Assembly: GCF_009861505.1 (NCBI RefSeq)
Contig: NZ_WTFT01000048.1
Span: 4,341-40,971 of the forward strand
Direction: 5' to 3'
Origin: Pseudomonas izuensis
GTDB lineage: Bacteria > Pseudomonadota > Gammaproteobacteria > Pseudomonadales > Pseudomonadaceae
DNA: 36,631 nt
The notes under the pieces were generated by a model. That model saw nothing but the letters and a program-made list of their open reading frames with translations, did no database searches and had not been told where the DNA came from. Shown here in pieces: positions 15,982-24,960 of this stretch. A program made the translations under genes and the position numbers. Numbering within the stretch: position 1 is the first letter of the stretch; every line of letters starts with the position of its first letter.

Positions 15982-16824
15982 ATGGCTCGGTTCCTTCCTC
16001 GCACCATCCGCAACATGCTCGTTTGTGCATCCGCCATTGGCGCGCTGCTCACTCAGGTCCCAGCCCAGGCGGCTGATGTTTCACTCTGGAAAGACATACA
16101 GAAAGCCGGCGTCCTGCGCTGCGGAGCGGCGGTTGCCGCGCCTTACGTCATGCGCGATGCCCGCTCTGGTGAATACAGCGGCTACTTCGTGGACCTGTGC
16201 CGGGACTTCGGCGAGAAGGTGTTGAAGGTGAAGGTCGAGTTCGTCGACACCAACTGGGACAACCTGGTGGCCGGGCTGCAAGGTGGCAAATGGGACATGG
16301 CCATGGCGCTTAATCAGACCCCGGAACGCGCACTCGCCGTAGGCTTTTCGGTGCCAGCCACGGACTATCAGGTGTCGTTTCTGATCAACAAGGACAACCC
16401 GAAACTGGCCAATGCGGGCAACACCCTCGCCGATTTCGACAAGCCTGAAGTGACCTTCGCGGTCATGTCCGGGACCGCCCAGGACAAGGCCATTTCCGGA
16501 TCGATCAAGCAGGGCAAGATCATGCGCCTGCCAGGCATGGACGAGGTTCGGCTGGCGGTCATGTCCAAGCGCGCCGACGTGCTGGTCGATGCCAGCGACA
16601 CCAATCACCTGTTTGCGGTAGCGAACCCCGGATGGTCGAAGGAAGTGCTGCCCAAACCCGCGCTGGCCAAGCAGGGCGTAGCGTTTGGTGTCCGCCGTGA
16701 TGTCAGCCCCGCTGACTTGCAGACGCTGAACATCTACATCTCCCAGCGACGCGAGACCGGCGAGATCGACGCCCTGGTCGACAAGGCTTCGCAACTGGCC
16801 AACGCCGACAAAACCCCTCAGTAA
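15982..16824 (+). CDS. Periplasmic amino-acid-binding protein, hydroxyproline ABC transporter
   Basis: A 280-aa precursor of the SBP_bac_3 (polar amino acid) family. Residues 1-~30 are a signal peptide ending AQA, then the mature protein has the domain opening LRCGAAVAAPYVMRDARSGEYSGYFVDLC and the WDNLVAGLQGGKWDMAMALNQTPERA segment, which includes the Arg that clamps the substrate carboxylate. I chose the ATG at 15982 because GAGAGGT precedes it and it opens on the signal peptide; the ATG at 15913 would add 23 residues in front. First gene of the operon; a hairpin follows before the ATPase gene. Hydroxyproline as substrate is inferred from the downstream enzymes. Confidence 0.88.
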   Translation: MARFLPRTIRNMLVCASAIGALLTQVPAQAADVSLWKDIQKAGVLRCGAAVAAPYVMRDARSGEYSGYFVDLCRDFGEKVLKVKVEFVDTNWDNLVAGLQGGKWDMAMALNQTPERALAVGFSVPATDYQVSFLINKDNPKLANAGNTLADFDKPEVTFAVMSGTAQDKAISGSIKQGKIMRLPGMDEVRLAVMSKRADVLVDASDTNHLFAVANPGWSKEVLPKPALAKQGVAFGVRRDVSPADLQTLNIYISQRRETGEIDALVDKASQLANADKTPQ

Positions 16825-16838
16825 ACCCTGCCGATGTC

Positions 16839-16862
16839 GAGCGCGCGGCGGGCTGCGCGCTC
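16839..16862 (+). other. GC hairpin between binding-protein and ATPase genes
   Basis: GAGCGCGC pairs with GCGCGCTC around an 8-nt loop, ending just before the GGAGAA site of the ATPase gene. There is no T-run. Such hairpins often keep the binding-protein mRNA more abundant than the rest of a transporter operon. Confidence 0.6.
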
Positions 16863-16876
16863 CCGGAGAATGATCA

Positions 16877-17698
16877 ATGAAAGCTTCCAATCTGGCAGCG
16901 GTGCCGGCACGGCCTCTGCACGTGCGCGAAACGCCCTGCGGCGAGTTCATTCAGCTGCGTGACGTGTACAAATCCTACGGCGAAAACCTGGTGGTGATGG
17001 ACCACCTGGACCTGGATATGCGCGCCGACGATCGACTGGTCATCATCGGTCCCAGCGGCAGCGGCAAAAGCTCTCTGCTGCGGGTAATGATGGGGCTCGA
17101 AAGCATTCAGGGCGGCACCATCCGTTTCCAGGGCAAGCCCTACATCGATGGCAATGCCCGAGGCAAAGGCAAGCCCATGGATTGCTCGCTGCAAACCCAG
17201 GTGGGCATGGTGTTTCAGCACTACACCCTGTTTCCGCACCTGTCAGTGCTGGGCAACCTGATCCTGGCTCCGATGAAAGTGCATGGCCTGTCGAAAACCC
17301 AGGCCACCGAAAAAGCCAGGGCGTTGCTTGCCCGGTTGGGCCTGGAAAGCAAACTCAACGTTTACCCCAGCCAGCTGTCCGGCGGCCAGAAACAGCGTGT
17401 AGCCATTGCCCGCGCCCTGATGCTCGAACCCAAGCTGATGCTGTTCGACGAGGTCACCTCGGCGCTCGATCCGGAAATGGTCATCGAAGTGCAGAACGTG
17501 ATGCTGCAACTGGCCGAGCAGAAGATGGCGATGATCATCGTCACCCACGACATGCATTTCGCCCGGCATATCGCCACCCGCGTGGTGTTTTGCGCCAACG
17601 GCAAAGTGGTCGAGCAAGGCCATCCCGATCAGTTGTTCACCCAGCCCAGGGAACCGCGCACCCGCGAGTTCCTGGAAAAAGTGCTGCACCTGGATTGA
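16877..17698 (+). CDS. ABC transporter ATP-binding protein, polar amino acid type
   Basis: A 273-aa ATPase of the GlnQ/HisP group. It has Walker A GPSGSGKSS (58-66), the Q-loop in MVFQHYTLFPHL (~111-122), signature LSGGQKQR (167-174), Walker B LMLFDE (187-192) and the H-loop in VTHDMHFA. The N-terminus carries ~20 residues more than usual before the first strand. GGAGAA precedes the ATG. Spacing to the first permease is 10 bp. Works at the inner membrane with the two permeases downstream. Confidence 0.93.
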   Translation: MKASNLAAVPARPLHVRETPCGEFIQLRDVYKSYGENLVVMDHLDLDMRADDRLVIIGPSGSGKSSLLRVMMGLESIQGGTIRFQGKPYIDGNARGKGKPMDCSLQTQVGMVFQHYTLFPHLSVLGNLILAPMKVHGLSKTQATEKARALLARLGLESKLNVYPSQLSGGQKQRVAIARALMLEPKLMLFDEVTSALDPEMVIEVQNVMLQLAEQKMAMIIVTHDMHFARHIATRVVFCANGKVVEQGHPDQLFTQPREPRTREFLEKVLHLD

Positions 17699-17708
17699 GG
17701 ATCAATTC

Positions 17709-18380
17709 ATGAACTATCAATTTGACTTCAACTTTCTCCAGGGCAACTTCGGCCTGCTGTGGGATGGCCTGAAAGTCACACTGCAATTGGCTTTGGTGTC
17801 GAACATCGTCGGGCTTGTGCTGGGTTTTGGTCTGTGTCTGCTGACCTTGAGCCGCTGGTTTTTCCTGCGTTGGCCGGCCCAGCTGTTCATCGAGTTTTTC
17901 CGCTGCACACCGGTGCTGTTGCAGATCGTCTGGTTCTTCTACTGCGTGCCGATGCTCTTCGATGTGTTCATCGACCCGATCACCATGGGCGTGCTTGCCC
18001 TGGGGTTGAACCTGACCGCGTTCAATGCCGAAGCCTATCGGGCCGGCGTTCAGGCCGTACCCCGTGAACACCTGGATGCCTGCGTCGCCCTGGGGCTGAG
18101 GCCCTGGCAGCGCACCCTCTACGTGATTCTTCCCCAGGCGTTGCGCAGTGCCGTGCCGGTGCTGATGACCAACGGCATCTCGATCCTGCAGCAGAGTGCA
18201 CTGGTGGCGATCGTGGCGGTAGGGGACTTGATGTACGTCGGCAAAAGCATCGCCACCGAAGCCTATCGCCCGCTGGAAACCTACTCGCTGATCGCGCTCA
18301 TCTACTTCGCCCTGTCGCTGCCCATCGCCCAGTTCGTGCAGTGGCTGGAACGACGTCAGGACGCTGCGCTCGCGCGCTGA
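17709..18380 (+). CDS. ABC transporter permease, HisQ/HisM type (first)
   Basis: A 223-aa inner-membrane permease with about five membrane helices. The EAA-type coupling loop is visible in EHLDACVALGLRPWQRTLYVILPQALR (split here over two helices) and the N-terminal FFRCTPVLLQIVWF segment is typical of the polar amino acid group. GAGGATC precedes the start. It would pair with the permease at 18391 as a heterodimer around the substrate path. Confidence 0.92.
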   Translation: MNYQFDFNFLQGNFGLLWDGLKVTLQLALVSNIVGLVLGFGLCLLTLSRWFFLRWPAQLFIEFFRCTPVLLQIVWFFYCVPMLFDVFIDPITMGVLALGLNLTAFNAEAYRAGVQAVPREHLDACVALGLRPWQRTLYVILPQALRSAVPVLMTNGISILQQSALVAIVAVGDLMYVGKSIATEAYRPLETYSLIALIYFALSLPIAQFVQWLERRQDAALAR

Positions 18381-18390
18381 GGAGACTGTC

Positions 18391-19056
18391 ATGAACCTTG
18401 ATTTCACCGTGGTGTTTTCTTACTGGCAAGCCTTGTTGCAGGGGCTGGCGCTGACGCTGGCGTTCACCGCCGGCTGCGCGATCCTGGGCAGTGTGTGCGG
18501 GTTCTTCTTGAGCCTGTTGCGTGCAAGCCACCATCGCTGGTTGAGCGTACCGGCCGGGCTCTATGTGGAACTGTTTCGCGGCACGCCGTTGTTGATTCAG
18601 CTGTTCTGGGTGTTTTTCTGTTTCCCGGTGGTGTTCGGCGTCGATATCCCGCCCTACCTGTCGGTGCTGCTGGCGCTGACCCTGTACATGACCGCGATCA
18701 CCAGCGAGACCTTCCGTGGCGCGCTCAAATCCATTCCGGGTGAGCAGCACGACGCATGCGTTGCGTTGGGCCTGGCCTCGTGGAACAAAACCATTTTCGT
18801 CGTGTTTCCCCAGGCCTTGCTGCGGGGTATTCCGCCGCTGCTCTCCAACGTGGTTTCGCTGTTCAAGGAGAGCGCGCTGATTTCCTCGGTGGGCATCGCC
18901 GACCTGATGTTCGTCGGCCAGAACATCTCCAACAGCACGGCCCGCCCGGTCGAGTTTCTCTCGGCGGTGGCTGTCATCTATTTCCTCGTGGCGTTCCCGC
19001 TGACCCGCCTGGTCGGCGTGGTCGAGACGCGGATGCTGCGTCGTTATGCGTACTAA
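18391..19056 (+). CDS. ABC transporter permease, HisQ/HisM type (second)
   Basis: A 221-aa paralogue of the preceding permease, with the same ELFRGTPLLIQLFWV segment and the coupling loop GEQHDACVALGLASWNKTIF. About five transmembrane segments. It begins 10 bp after the first permease behind GAGGAG, and ends in Arg-Tyr-Ala-Tyr. The next gene, the deaminase, begins 37 bp later. Confidence 0.92.
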   Translation: MNLDFTVVFSYWQALLQGLALTLAFTAGCAILGSVCGFFLSLLRASHHRWLSVPAGLYVELFRGTPLLIQLFWVFFCFPVVFGVDIPPYLSVLLALTLYMTAITSETFRGALKSIPGEQHDACVALGLASWNKTIFVVFPQALLRGIPPLLSNVVSLFKESALISSVGIADLMFVGQNISNSTARPVEFLSAVAVIYFLVAFPLTRLVGVVETRMLRRYAY

Positions 19057-19093
19057 CCCCAACCCTCGTATCCAAATCCGTGGAGTGTCTGCA

Positions 19094-19975
19094 ATGACTC
19101 AACTCAAAGGCATCCTGCCTGCCCTGGTCACACCGTTCGACAAGGCCGGCAAGGTCAATTACGACATGCTCTCCAACATCATCGAGCATCAACTCAAGGC
19201 CGGCGTCACCGGCTTCGTGCCGCTGGGGTCCACCGGTGAGTACTACGCGCTGACCAATGAAGAGCGTCGGCAGATTCTGGCCACCGTGCGTGAAGTGGTG
19301 GGTGACCGTGGTGTGCTGATTGCCGGTGCCAATGGCTCCTGCACCCGCGAGGTGATCGAGCAGGTCAAACAGACCCGCGATGCGGGCTACACCAACCTGC
19401 TGATCGCGCCGCCTTACTACGCATTGCCTTCACAGGATGAGCTGATCGGTCACTACCAGGCCATTCTCGACGCGGCACCGGACATCAACGTGGTGCTGTA
19501 CAACTACCCGGTCCGCACCAACGTTGAAGTCGGCTTCGGCGTGCTGGAAGCGTTCAAGGACAACAAACGCGTGATCGCGATCAAGGAAAGCAGCGGCAAC
19601 CTGCTGCGTGCCATCGAAATCGGCAACACCTACAAGGACCACTATCAGTTGTCCTGCGGGTCCGATGACCAGGCGCTGGACTTCTTCCTGTGGGGCGCGA
19701 CCAGCTGGATCTGCGGCCCGGCCAACTGCCTGACCCAACAGGTTTGTGATTTCTACAGCAAATACACAACGGGCGATCAGGACGGTGCCCAGGCCATCGT
19801 GCGCTCGCTGTTCCCGGTTCTGGCCGACATGGAGTCCGGCAAGTTCATTCAGAAGGTCAAGTACGGCTGTGAGTTGGCCGGCTTCGATGCCGGCAATGCA
19901 CGGATGCCGCTGCAACCGCTGACCACCGAGGAGAAGGCCGGTTTCCGCAAGGCTTTCGAACTGGCATTGGGCTGA
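19094..19975 (+). CDS. DapA-family lyase, probable 1-pyrroline-4-hydroxy-2-carboxylate deaminase
   Basis: A 293-aa class I aldolase-fold protein. The Schiff-base Lys164 (VIAIKESSG), Tyr138 (LYNYP) and the GSTGEY loop (45-50) that holds the substrate carboxylate are all present. In the hydroxyproline pathway this enzyme converts 1-pyrroline-4-hydroxy-2-carboxylate to 2-oxoglutarate semialdehyde with loss of ammonia. Dihydrodipicolinate synthase itself is unlikely given the neighbours. The ATG at 19094 follows GGAG; a longer frame from 19046 overlaps the permease. A hairpin lies between it and the epimerase gene. Confidence 0.88.
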   Translation: MTQLKGILPALVTPFDKAGKVNYDMLSNIIEHQLKAGVTGFVPLGSTGEYYALTNEERRQILATVREVVGDRGVLIAGANGSCTREVIEQVKQTRDAGYTNLLIAPPYYALPSQDELIGHYQAILDAAPDINVVLYNYPVRTNVEVGFGVLEAFKDNKRVIAIKESSGNLLRAIEIGNTYKDHYQLSCGSDDQALDFFLWGATSWICGPANCLTQQVCDFYSKYTTGDQDGAQAIVRSLFPVLADMESGKFIQKVKYGCELAGFDAGNARMPLQPLTTEEKAGFRKAFELALG

Positions 19976-19987
19976 TATGGGTTGGCT

Positions 19988-20020
19988 GCCGCATCGGTCG
20001 CCACGCCCGGTCGATGCGGC
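19988..20020 (+). other. Hairpin between deaminase and epimerase genes
   Basis: GCCGCATCG pairs with CGATGCGGC around a 15-nt loop, within the largest gap inside the enzyme part of the operon. No T-run follows, so it is more likely an mRNA-processing or stabilising structure than a terminator. Confidence 0.5.
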
Positions 20021-20038
20021 GCTACGGAGTGAGATGAG

Positions 20039-21082
20039 ATGACCCGACACGTATTCAACTGTATCGAAGGCCACACCGAGGGTATGCCGGTACGCATGGT
20101 GATCGCCGGGGCCCCGTCGCTCAAAGGCGAAACCATGAGCGAGCGGCGTGCGCATTTCGTGGCGCAGTACGACTGGATCCGTCGCACCCTGATGCTCGAA
20201 CCGCGAGGTCATTCGCACATGTCGGGCACGATCTTCTATCCGCCGATGCGCGAGGACAGTGACTTCAGTCTGTTGTTCATCGAGACCTCGGGCTGCCTGC
20301 CGATGTGCGGGCACGCCACCCTGGGTTCGATTACCTTTGCGCTGGAGGCCGGCCTGATCGAGCCAAAGGTGCCAGGTGTGGTCGTGGTGGATGTACCGGC
20401 GGGACAGATTCACGCCACTTACACCCGCAACGGCGACAAAGTCAGTTCGGTGTGTTTCACCAACGTGCCGTCGTTCCTGTTGCACCGTGACTTGACCCTC
20501 GACTTTCCACCCTTGGGATCGTTGAACGTCGACATTGCCTACGGCGGCAATTTCTATCCGATTATCGAGGTGCAACCCAACTTTCCGGGTTGCGAGCATT
20601 TCAGCCCACAGCAACTGCTGGAATGGGGGCGCGACATACAGGATCTGATCAACCGGACCGTGGAGGTGGTTCATCCGCAAAACCCGGCGATCAGGGGCGT
20701 CAACCATTGCCTGTGGACCGGTTCGCCGCTGTCGGGCGAGTCTCAGGGAAGGGCTGTGGTGATTGCCGGCGCGAGTCTGATCGATCGCTCCCCATGCGGG
20801 ACCGGCAGCTCGGCCCGGGTCGCCCAGCGCTTTGCTCGCGGCTGGCTGGCGCAAGGCGCGGCCTATCGCCACGAAAGCCTGATCGGCAGTTATTTCATCG
20901 GCCGCGTGGCGCAGCAGCTTGAATTGGAGGACGGCCGCCAGGCGATTCGCCCCAGTATCGAAGGACGGGCGTGGATTACCGGGCGCGCGGAGTTTATGGT
21001 CGACGATACCCAACCCTGGTGGGACGGCTTCAGTCTGGAAGATTTCGCCGCTCCAGCCTCAGCTCAAGAGAGTTCCCTATGA
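20039..21082 (+). CDS. Proline racemase family, probable 4-hydroxyproline 2-epimerase
   Basis: A 347-aa cofactor-independent epimerase. Both catalytic cysteines are present: Cys90 in MCGHATLGS and Cys253 in DRSPCGTGSSAR. Two Cys is the form of racemases and 4-hydroxyproline epimerases; the neighbours (flavin dehydrogenase, DapA-like deaminase, aldehyde dehydrogenase) favour conversion of trans-4-hydroxy-L-proline to cis-4-hydroxy-D-proline. The start follows GGAGTGAGATGAG. Its stop overlaps the next start (ATGA). A paralogue with Ser at the first position lies at 23867. Confidence 0.9.
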   Translation: MTRHVFNCIEGHTEGMPVRMVIAGAPSLKGETMSERRAHFVAQYDWIRRTLMLEPRGHSHMSGTIFYPPMREDSDFSLLFIETSGCLPMCGHATLGSITFALEAGLIEPKVPGVVVVDVPAGQIHATYTRNGDKVSSVCFTNVPSFLLHRDLTLDFPPLGSLNVDIAYGGNFYPIIEVQPNFPGCEHFSPQQLLEWGRDIQDLINRTVEVVHPQNPAIRGVNHCLWTGSPLSGESQGRAVVIAGASLIDRSPCGTGSSARVAQRFARGWLAQGAAYRHESLIGSYFIGRVAQQLELEDGRQAIRPSIEGRAWITGRAEFMVDDTQPWWDGFSLEDFAAPASAQESSL

Positions 21083-22377
21083 CGCCGCTGCAGTCCGTTG
21101 CACAAGCCCCCGTCCTGCTGGAAAAGGCCGTCGTGGTCGGCGGGGGGATCGTTGGCGTTTGCTGTGCCCTCTATCTGCAACGGGAAGGCTATGCGGTCAC
21201 CTTGATCGATCCCGCCGCGGCAGGCGACAGCACGGCCAAGTGGAGTTGCGGGCAGATGGCGGTCGGCGAAGTCATTCCGCTGTCCAAACCGGGGATCCTG
21301 AAAAAAATACCGGGCTGGCTGCTCGATCAGAAAGGCCCGCTGGCGCTCCGGCCCAGCGCCTTGCCTGGCATATTGCCGTGGTTCCTGCGTTTTCTGGCTT
21401 GTGCCCGGCATTCGAAGATTGCCGAAATTGCCCAGGACATGGCGACCCTCACACGCCATGTCTATGACGACTATGCGCCTTTGCTGGCGGCTTGCCCGGA
21501 CAAAACGCTGATGGGCGAACGCCCGGTCATTGAGGTGTTCGATACGCCCTCGGGCATCGAACACGAGCGTGAGCATCTGGAACTGCGCAAGGCGCTGGGC
21601 TTCAAGTCACAGGTGCTGGACGCTGGCGCCATCGCCGATCTTGAACCGGCGTTGGCCGGCAAATTCAGCCATGGCCTGCTGTTTTCGGACTGGCGCGCGG
21701 TCAGCGATACCAAAGGGTTTATCGCCGCGCTGACCCAGAGTTTTATCGAGCAGGGCGGGGTGAGGGTGCGCGGGCAGGTCAAACGGATCGATGAAGTGGC
21801 CGATCGCGCCAGCGGCGTCACGCTCGCCAACGGTGAGCGCTTCGCCGCCGATCATGTGGTGATCGCGGCCGGGACCGGCTCGCGGCAGTTTTTCGAGCAG
21901 CTCGGTGAGCAGGTTCCACTGGCCGGGATTGCCGGCTACCAGGTGCTGTTGCCCAATCCGGGCGTGGAGTTTCGTCACTCGGTGATTTATGCCGACGGCG
22001 GTTTTTGCTTCAGCCCGATGACCCGTGGCTTGCAGATCGGCGGCACCATCGAGTTCGCCGGCCCGAATGCCGAACCCAACTTCAAGCGCGCCGAGATCAT
22101 TCTGGAAAAGGCCCGCAAGATCCTTCCCCGGCTGCAACTGGACAGCAGTGAATACGGCGTCGGCTACCGTCCGTTTCTGCCCGATACCAAACCCGTTATC
22201 GACCGCAGCGCCCGTTTTTCGAATGTGTTCCTGGCGTTCGGCCACGGTCAGCTCGGCCTGACCCTGGGCGCCACCACCGGACGCCTCATTACCGACATGG
22301 TCGCCGGGCGCACACCCGCCCAGGACCTCACCCCTTTTAGCGCCAAGCGTTTTGCCCTTGTTGGAGGCCATGCATGA
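21079..22377 (+). CDS. FAD-dependent oxidoreductase (DadA-like), probable D-hydroxyproline dehydrogenase
   Basis: A 432-aa DAO-family flavoprotein. The dinucleotide-binding motif VVGGGIVGVCCALYLQREGY is at residues ~19-38, and the C-terminal GYRPFLPDTKPVIDR with FGHGQLGLTLGATTGRLI is the closing FAD segment of D-amino-acid dehydrogenases. It should oxidise cis-4-hydroxy-D-proline to the pyrroline used by the DapA-like enzyme, passing electrons to the respiratory chain. It is a single-chain form, unlike the multi-subunit dehydrogenases known in some pseudomonads. It overlaps both the gene before and the gene after by 4 bp. Near the inner membrane, probably peripheral. Confidence 0.88.
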   Translation: MTPLQSVAQAPVLLEKAVVVGGGIVGVCCALYLQREGYAVTLIDPAAAGDSTAKWSCGQMAVGEVIPLSKPGILKKIPGWLLDQKGPLALRPSALPGILPWFLRFLACARHSKIAEIAQDMATLTRHVYDDYAPLLAACPDKTLMGERPVIEVFDTPSGIEHEREHLELRKALGFKSQVLDAGAIADLEPALAGKFSHGLLFSDWRAVSDTKGFIAALTQSFIEQGGVRVRGQVKRIDEVADRASGVTLANGERFAADHVVIAAGTGSRQFFEQLGEQVPLAGIAGYQVLLPNPGVEFRHSVIYADGGFCFSPMTRGLQIGGTIEFAGPNAEPNFKRAEIILEKARKILPRLQLDSSEYGVGYRPFLPDTKPVIDRSARFSNVFLAFGHGQLGLTLGATTGRLITDMVAGRTPAQDLTPFSAKRFALVGGHA

Positions 22378-23855
22378 AATCCCGTGACCAGCTCTATATC
22401 GACGGCCAGTGGGTCCGCCCCAAGCTCGGCGGCACCTTTGACACCCTTGATCCGAGCGACGAATCGGTCATCGCCCAGGTGGCGGCGGCCACCTCGGAAG
22501 ATATTGAACTGGCAGTGAACGCTGCACGCCGGGCGTTTGATGACGGCCCGTGGCCGCAGATGACCGGCGCCGAACGCGCGACGATTCTGCGGGCCATCGC
22601 CAATGGCATTCGCGAACGTCAAGAGGAATTGGCCGAACTTGAAGTGCGGGATAACGGCAAACCTCTGCCCGAAGCGCTGTGGGACATCGGTGATACGGCC
22701 GGGTGCTTTGACTTTTATGCGGGCCTGGCCGAAGACCTTGATGGTCGTCGCGAGCAGAATATTTCGCTGGCCGACGAGCGTTTCAGTTCAATCGCTCGCA
22801 AAGAGCCGGTGGGTGTCGCCGGGGCGATCATCCCCTGGAATTTCCCCATGCTGATGGCCGCCTGGAAAGTTGCCCCGGCCCTGGCCGCCGGCTGCTGCAT
22901 GGTGCTCAAGCCGTCGGAGCTGACGCCGCTGACTGCTCTGGAACTGGCGGACATTGCCCATCAGGCCGGTTTGCCGGCCGGTGTACTCAATGTCGTGACT
23001 GGCCTCGGTGCCGATGCCGGCGCACCACTGAGCGAGCATCCCGGTATCGACAAACTGGCGTTTACCGGCAGCGTTCCGACCGGCACGCGGATCATGCAGG
23101 CCGCTGCCCGGGATATCAAAAACATCAGCCTGGAACTGGGCGGCAAGTCCCCGTTCATCATCTTCGATGACAGCGATATCGAAGCGGCGGTCGAATGGAT
23201 CATGTTCGGGATTTTCTGGAATCAGGGCGAGGTGTGTTCGGCCACCTCAAGGGTGCTGGTCCAGCGGGATTTGTATGAGCCGCTGCTCAAGCGGCTGGTC
23301 GAGCAGACTCAGCGCCTGAGCATCGGCAACGGCATGCACGAGGGTGTCTTGCTCGGGCCGCTGGTCAATCGCGGCCAGTATGACAAGGTGCTGGCGGCCA
23401 TCGTCCGCGGCAAGGAGGAGGGTGCCACGCTGCTCACCGGCGGCACCCGTCCGGCGCACTGCGAAAAGGGCTATTTCCTGACGCCGGCGATTTTCGCCGA
23501 CGTGCCAGAGGACAGCTGGATCTGGAACGAGGAGATCTTCGGACCCGTGGTTTGCGTGCGTCCATTCGACGATGAAGCCCAGGCGTTGCGCAGTGCCAAC
23601 GACTCGCGTTTTGGTCTGGCGGCCGCAGTGATGTCCCGCGATTTGGTCCGTGCCGAACGCGTCGCCCGCCGGCTGCGCGCGGGTATCGTCTGGATCAACT
23701 GCTCGCAACCGACCTTTACCGAAGCCCCGTGGGGCGGCTACAAGCAAAGCGGTATCGGTCGCGAACTGGGGGAGTGGGGCTTGAACAATTACCTGGAAAC
23801 CAAGCAAATCACCCGCTATGACAGTGAGCAGCCGTGGGGCTGGTACATCAAGTAA
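22374..23855 (+). CDS. Aldehyde dehydrogenase, probable 2-oxoglutarate semialdehyde dehydrogenase
   Basis: A 493-aa NAD(P)-dependent ALDH with the catalytic Cys288 (NQGEVCSA), general base Glu254 (LELGGKSP), FTGSVPTG nucleotide loop and PWNFPM motif. The overall type resembles betaine-aldehyde dehydrogenases, but its place between the flavin dehydrogenase and racemase paralogue fits oxidation of 2-oxoglutarate semialdehyde to 2-oxoglutarate, the last step of hydroxyproline breakdown. The start overlaps the previous stop (ATGA). Substrate is inferred from context. Confidence 0.9.
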   Translation: MKSRDQLYIDGQWVRPKLGGTFDTLDPSDESVIAQVAAATSEDIELAVNAARRAFDDGPWPQMTGAERATILRAIANGIRERQEELAELEVRDNGKPLPEALWDIGDTAGCFDFYAGLAEDLDGRREQNISLADERFSSIARKEPVGVAGAIIPWNFPMLMAAWKVAPALAAGCCMVLKPSELTPLTALELADIAHQAGLPAGVLNVVTGLGADAGAPLSEHPGIDKLAFTGSVPTGTRIMQAAARDIKNISLELGGKSPFIIFDDSDIEAAVEWIMFGIFWNQGEVCSATSRVLVQRDLYEPLLKRLVEQTQRLSIGNGMHEGVLLGPLVNRGQYDKVLAAIVRGKEEGATLLTGGTRPAHCEKGYFLTPAIFADVPEDSWIWNEEIFGPVVCVRPFDDEAQALRSANDSRFGLAAAVMSRDLVRAERVARRLRAGIVWINCSQPTFTEAPWGGYKQSGIGRELGEWGLNNYLETKQITRYDSEQPWGWYIK

Positions 23856-23866
23856 AGGAACCCGCC

Positions 23867-24889
23867 ATGCGCTGGAAAAAGACGCTGCAAATGGCCGACG
23901 TGCATTGCGAAGGCGAAATCGGCAAGGTCATCACTGGCGGGGTTATCGATATCCCCGGCAAGACCATGCTCGACAAGATGAACTACCTTAACGAAGTCGA
24001 CGATAGCCTCAGAAGGCTGGTGATTCTCGAGCCGCGTGGTTGCCTGCAAATGTCGGTGAACCTGCTGTTGCCACCGACCCGGCCCGAGGCCCAGGCGGGA
24101 TTCATCGTGCTGCAGGCGGACAAGGCACACCCGATGTCCGGCAGTAATTGCATCTGCGTGGTGACGGCCTTGCTGGAACTGGGCATGGTGCCGATGCAAG
24201 AACCCATGACCACCGTGGTGCTGGATACGCCGGCCGGTCTGGTGACGGCACATGCTCAGTGCGAGGACGGGCGCTGCCGCAGTGTCTCACTCGACATGGT
24301 TCCGTCCTTTGTCGAGCAGCTGGACGTGTCGATCCAGACGCCCGAGTTCGGTTTGATCAAGGCCGACATCGCTTTCGGCGGCGTTTACTACGCCTTGGTC
24401 GACGTTGATCAGATCGGCCTGGGCATCTCCCCCGAGAACGCCCGCGCACTGGCAACGCAGGGTGTGCGCTTGAAAGGGCTGATCAATGAACAAGTGAATG
24501 TCAGGCACCCGTTGTTCAAGGAACTCAACGAGGTGGCCTATGTAATGTTCCGTCATCGACTCGACGCGAAGACGTACCAGACCTGTACCACGCTACCTCC
24601 GGGGCGGGTTGACCGTTCGCCCTGCGGGACCGGCAGTTCAGCCAACCTGGCAACCCTCAGTGCACGGGGCCTGGTGGCGGTGGGGGACACGCTCACTTCG
24701 CGATCCACCATCGGCGGCGAATTCGCCGTCGAACTGCTCGGCCTGACGGAAGTCGGCGGCAAGCCCGCAGTACTGCCGAGAGTCACCGGGCGTGCCTGGA
24801 TTTACGGGCTGCACCAGATCGGCGTCGACCCGGATGATCCGCTGGCAGCAGGCTTCATGCTGAGCGATACCTGGGGTGAGGGTTTTTAA
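23867..24889 (+). CDS. Second proline racemase family protein, Ser/Cys type (candidate hydroxyproline dehydratase or epimerase)
   Basis: A 340-aa paralogue of the epimerase at 20039. The second catalytic residue Cys253 is kept (DRSPCGTGSSAN), but the first is replaced by Ser91 (HPMSGSNCIC), with a Cys at 95 that is out of register. Family members lacking one of the two Cys include trans-3-hydroxy-L-proline dehydratases and some weak or bifunctional epimerases, so this may widen the pathway to 3-hydroxyproline. I cannot decide which from sequence. AAAGGA precedes the ATG at 23867, 11 bp after the ALDH stop. Cytoplasmic. Confidence 0.82.
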   Translation: MRWKKTLQMADVHCEGEIGKVITGGVIDIPGKTMLDKMNYLNEVDDSLRRLVILEPRGCLQMSVNLLLPPTRPEAQAGFIVLQADKAHPMSGSNCICVVTALLELGMVPMQEPMTTVVLDTPAGLVTAHAQCEDGRCRSVSLDMVPSFVEQLDVSIQTPEFGLIKADIAFGGVYYALVDVDQIGLGISPENARALATQGVRLKGLINEQVNVRHPLFKELNEVAYVMFRHRLDAKTYQTCTTLPPGRVDRSPCGTGSSANLATLSARGLVAVGDTLTSRSTIGGEFAVELLGLTEVGGKPAVLPRVTGRAWIYGLHQIGVDPDDPLAAGFMLSDTWGEGF

Positions 24890-24960
24890 CTATCCCCGGG
24901 CCAATGTTAAAGTTGCGGGCTGGTCGGATGACTGGCCTGTCCCCCTGAGAACAAGATCCT

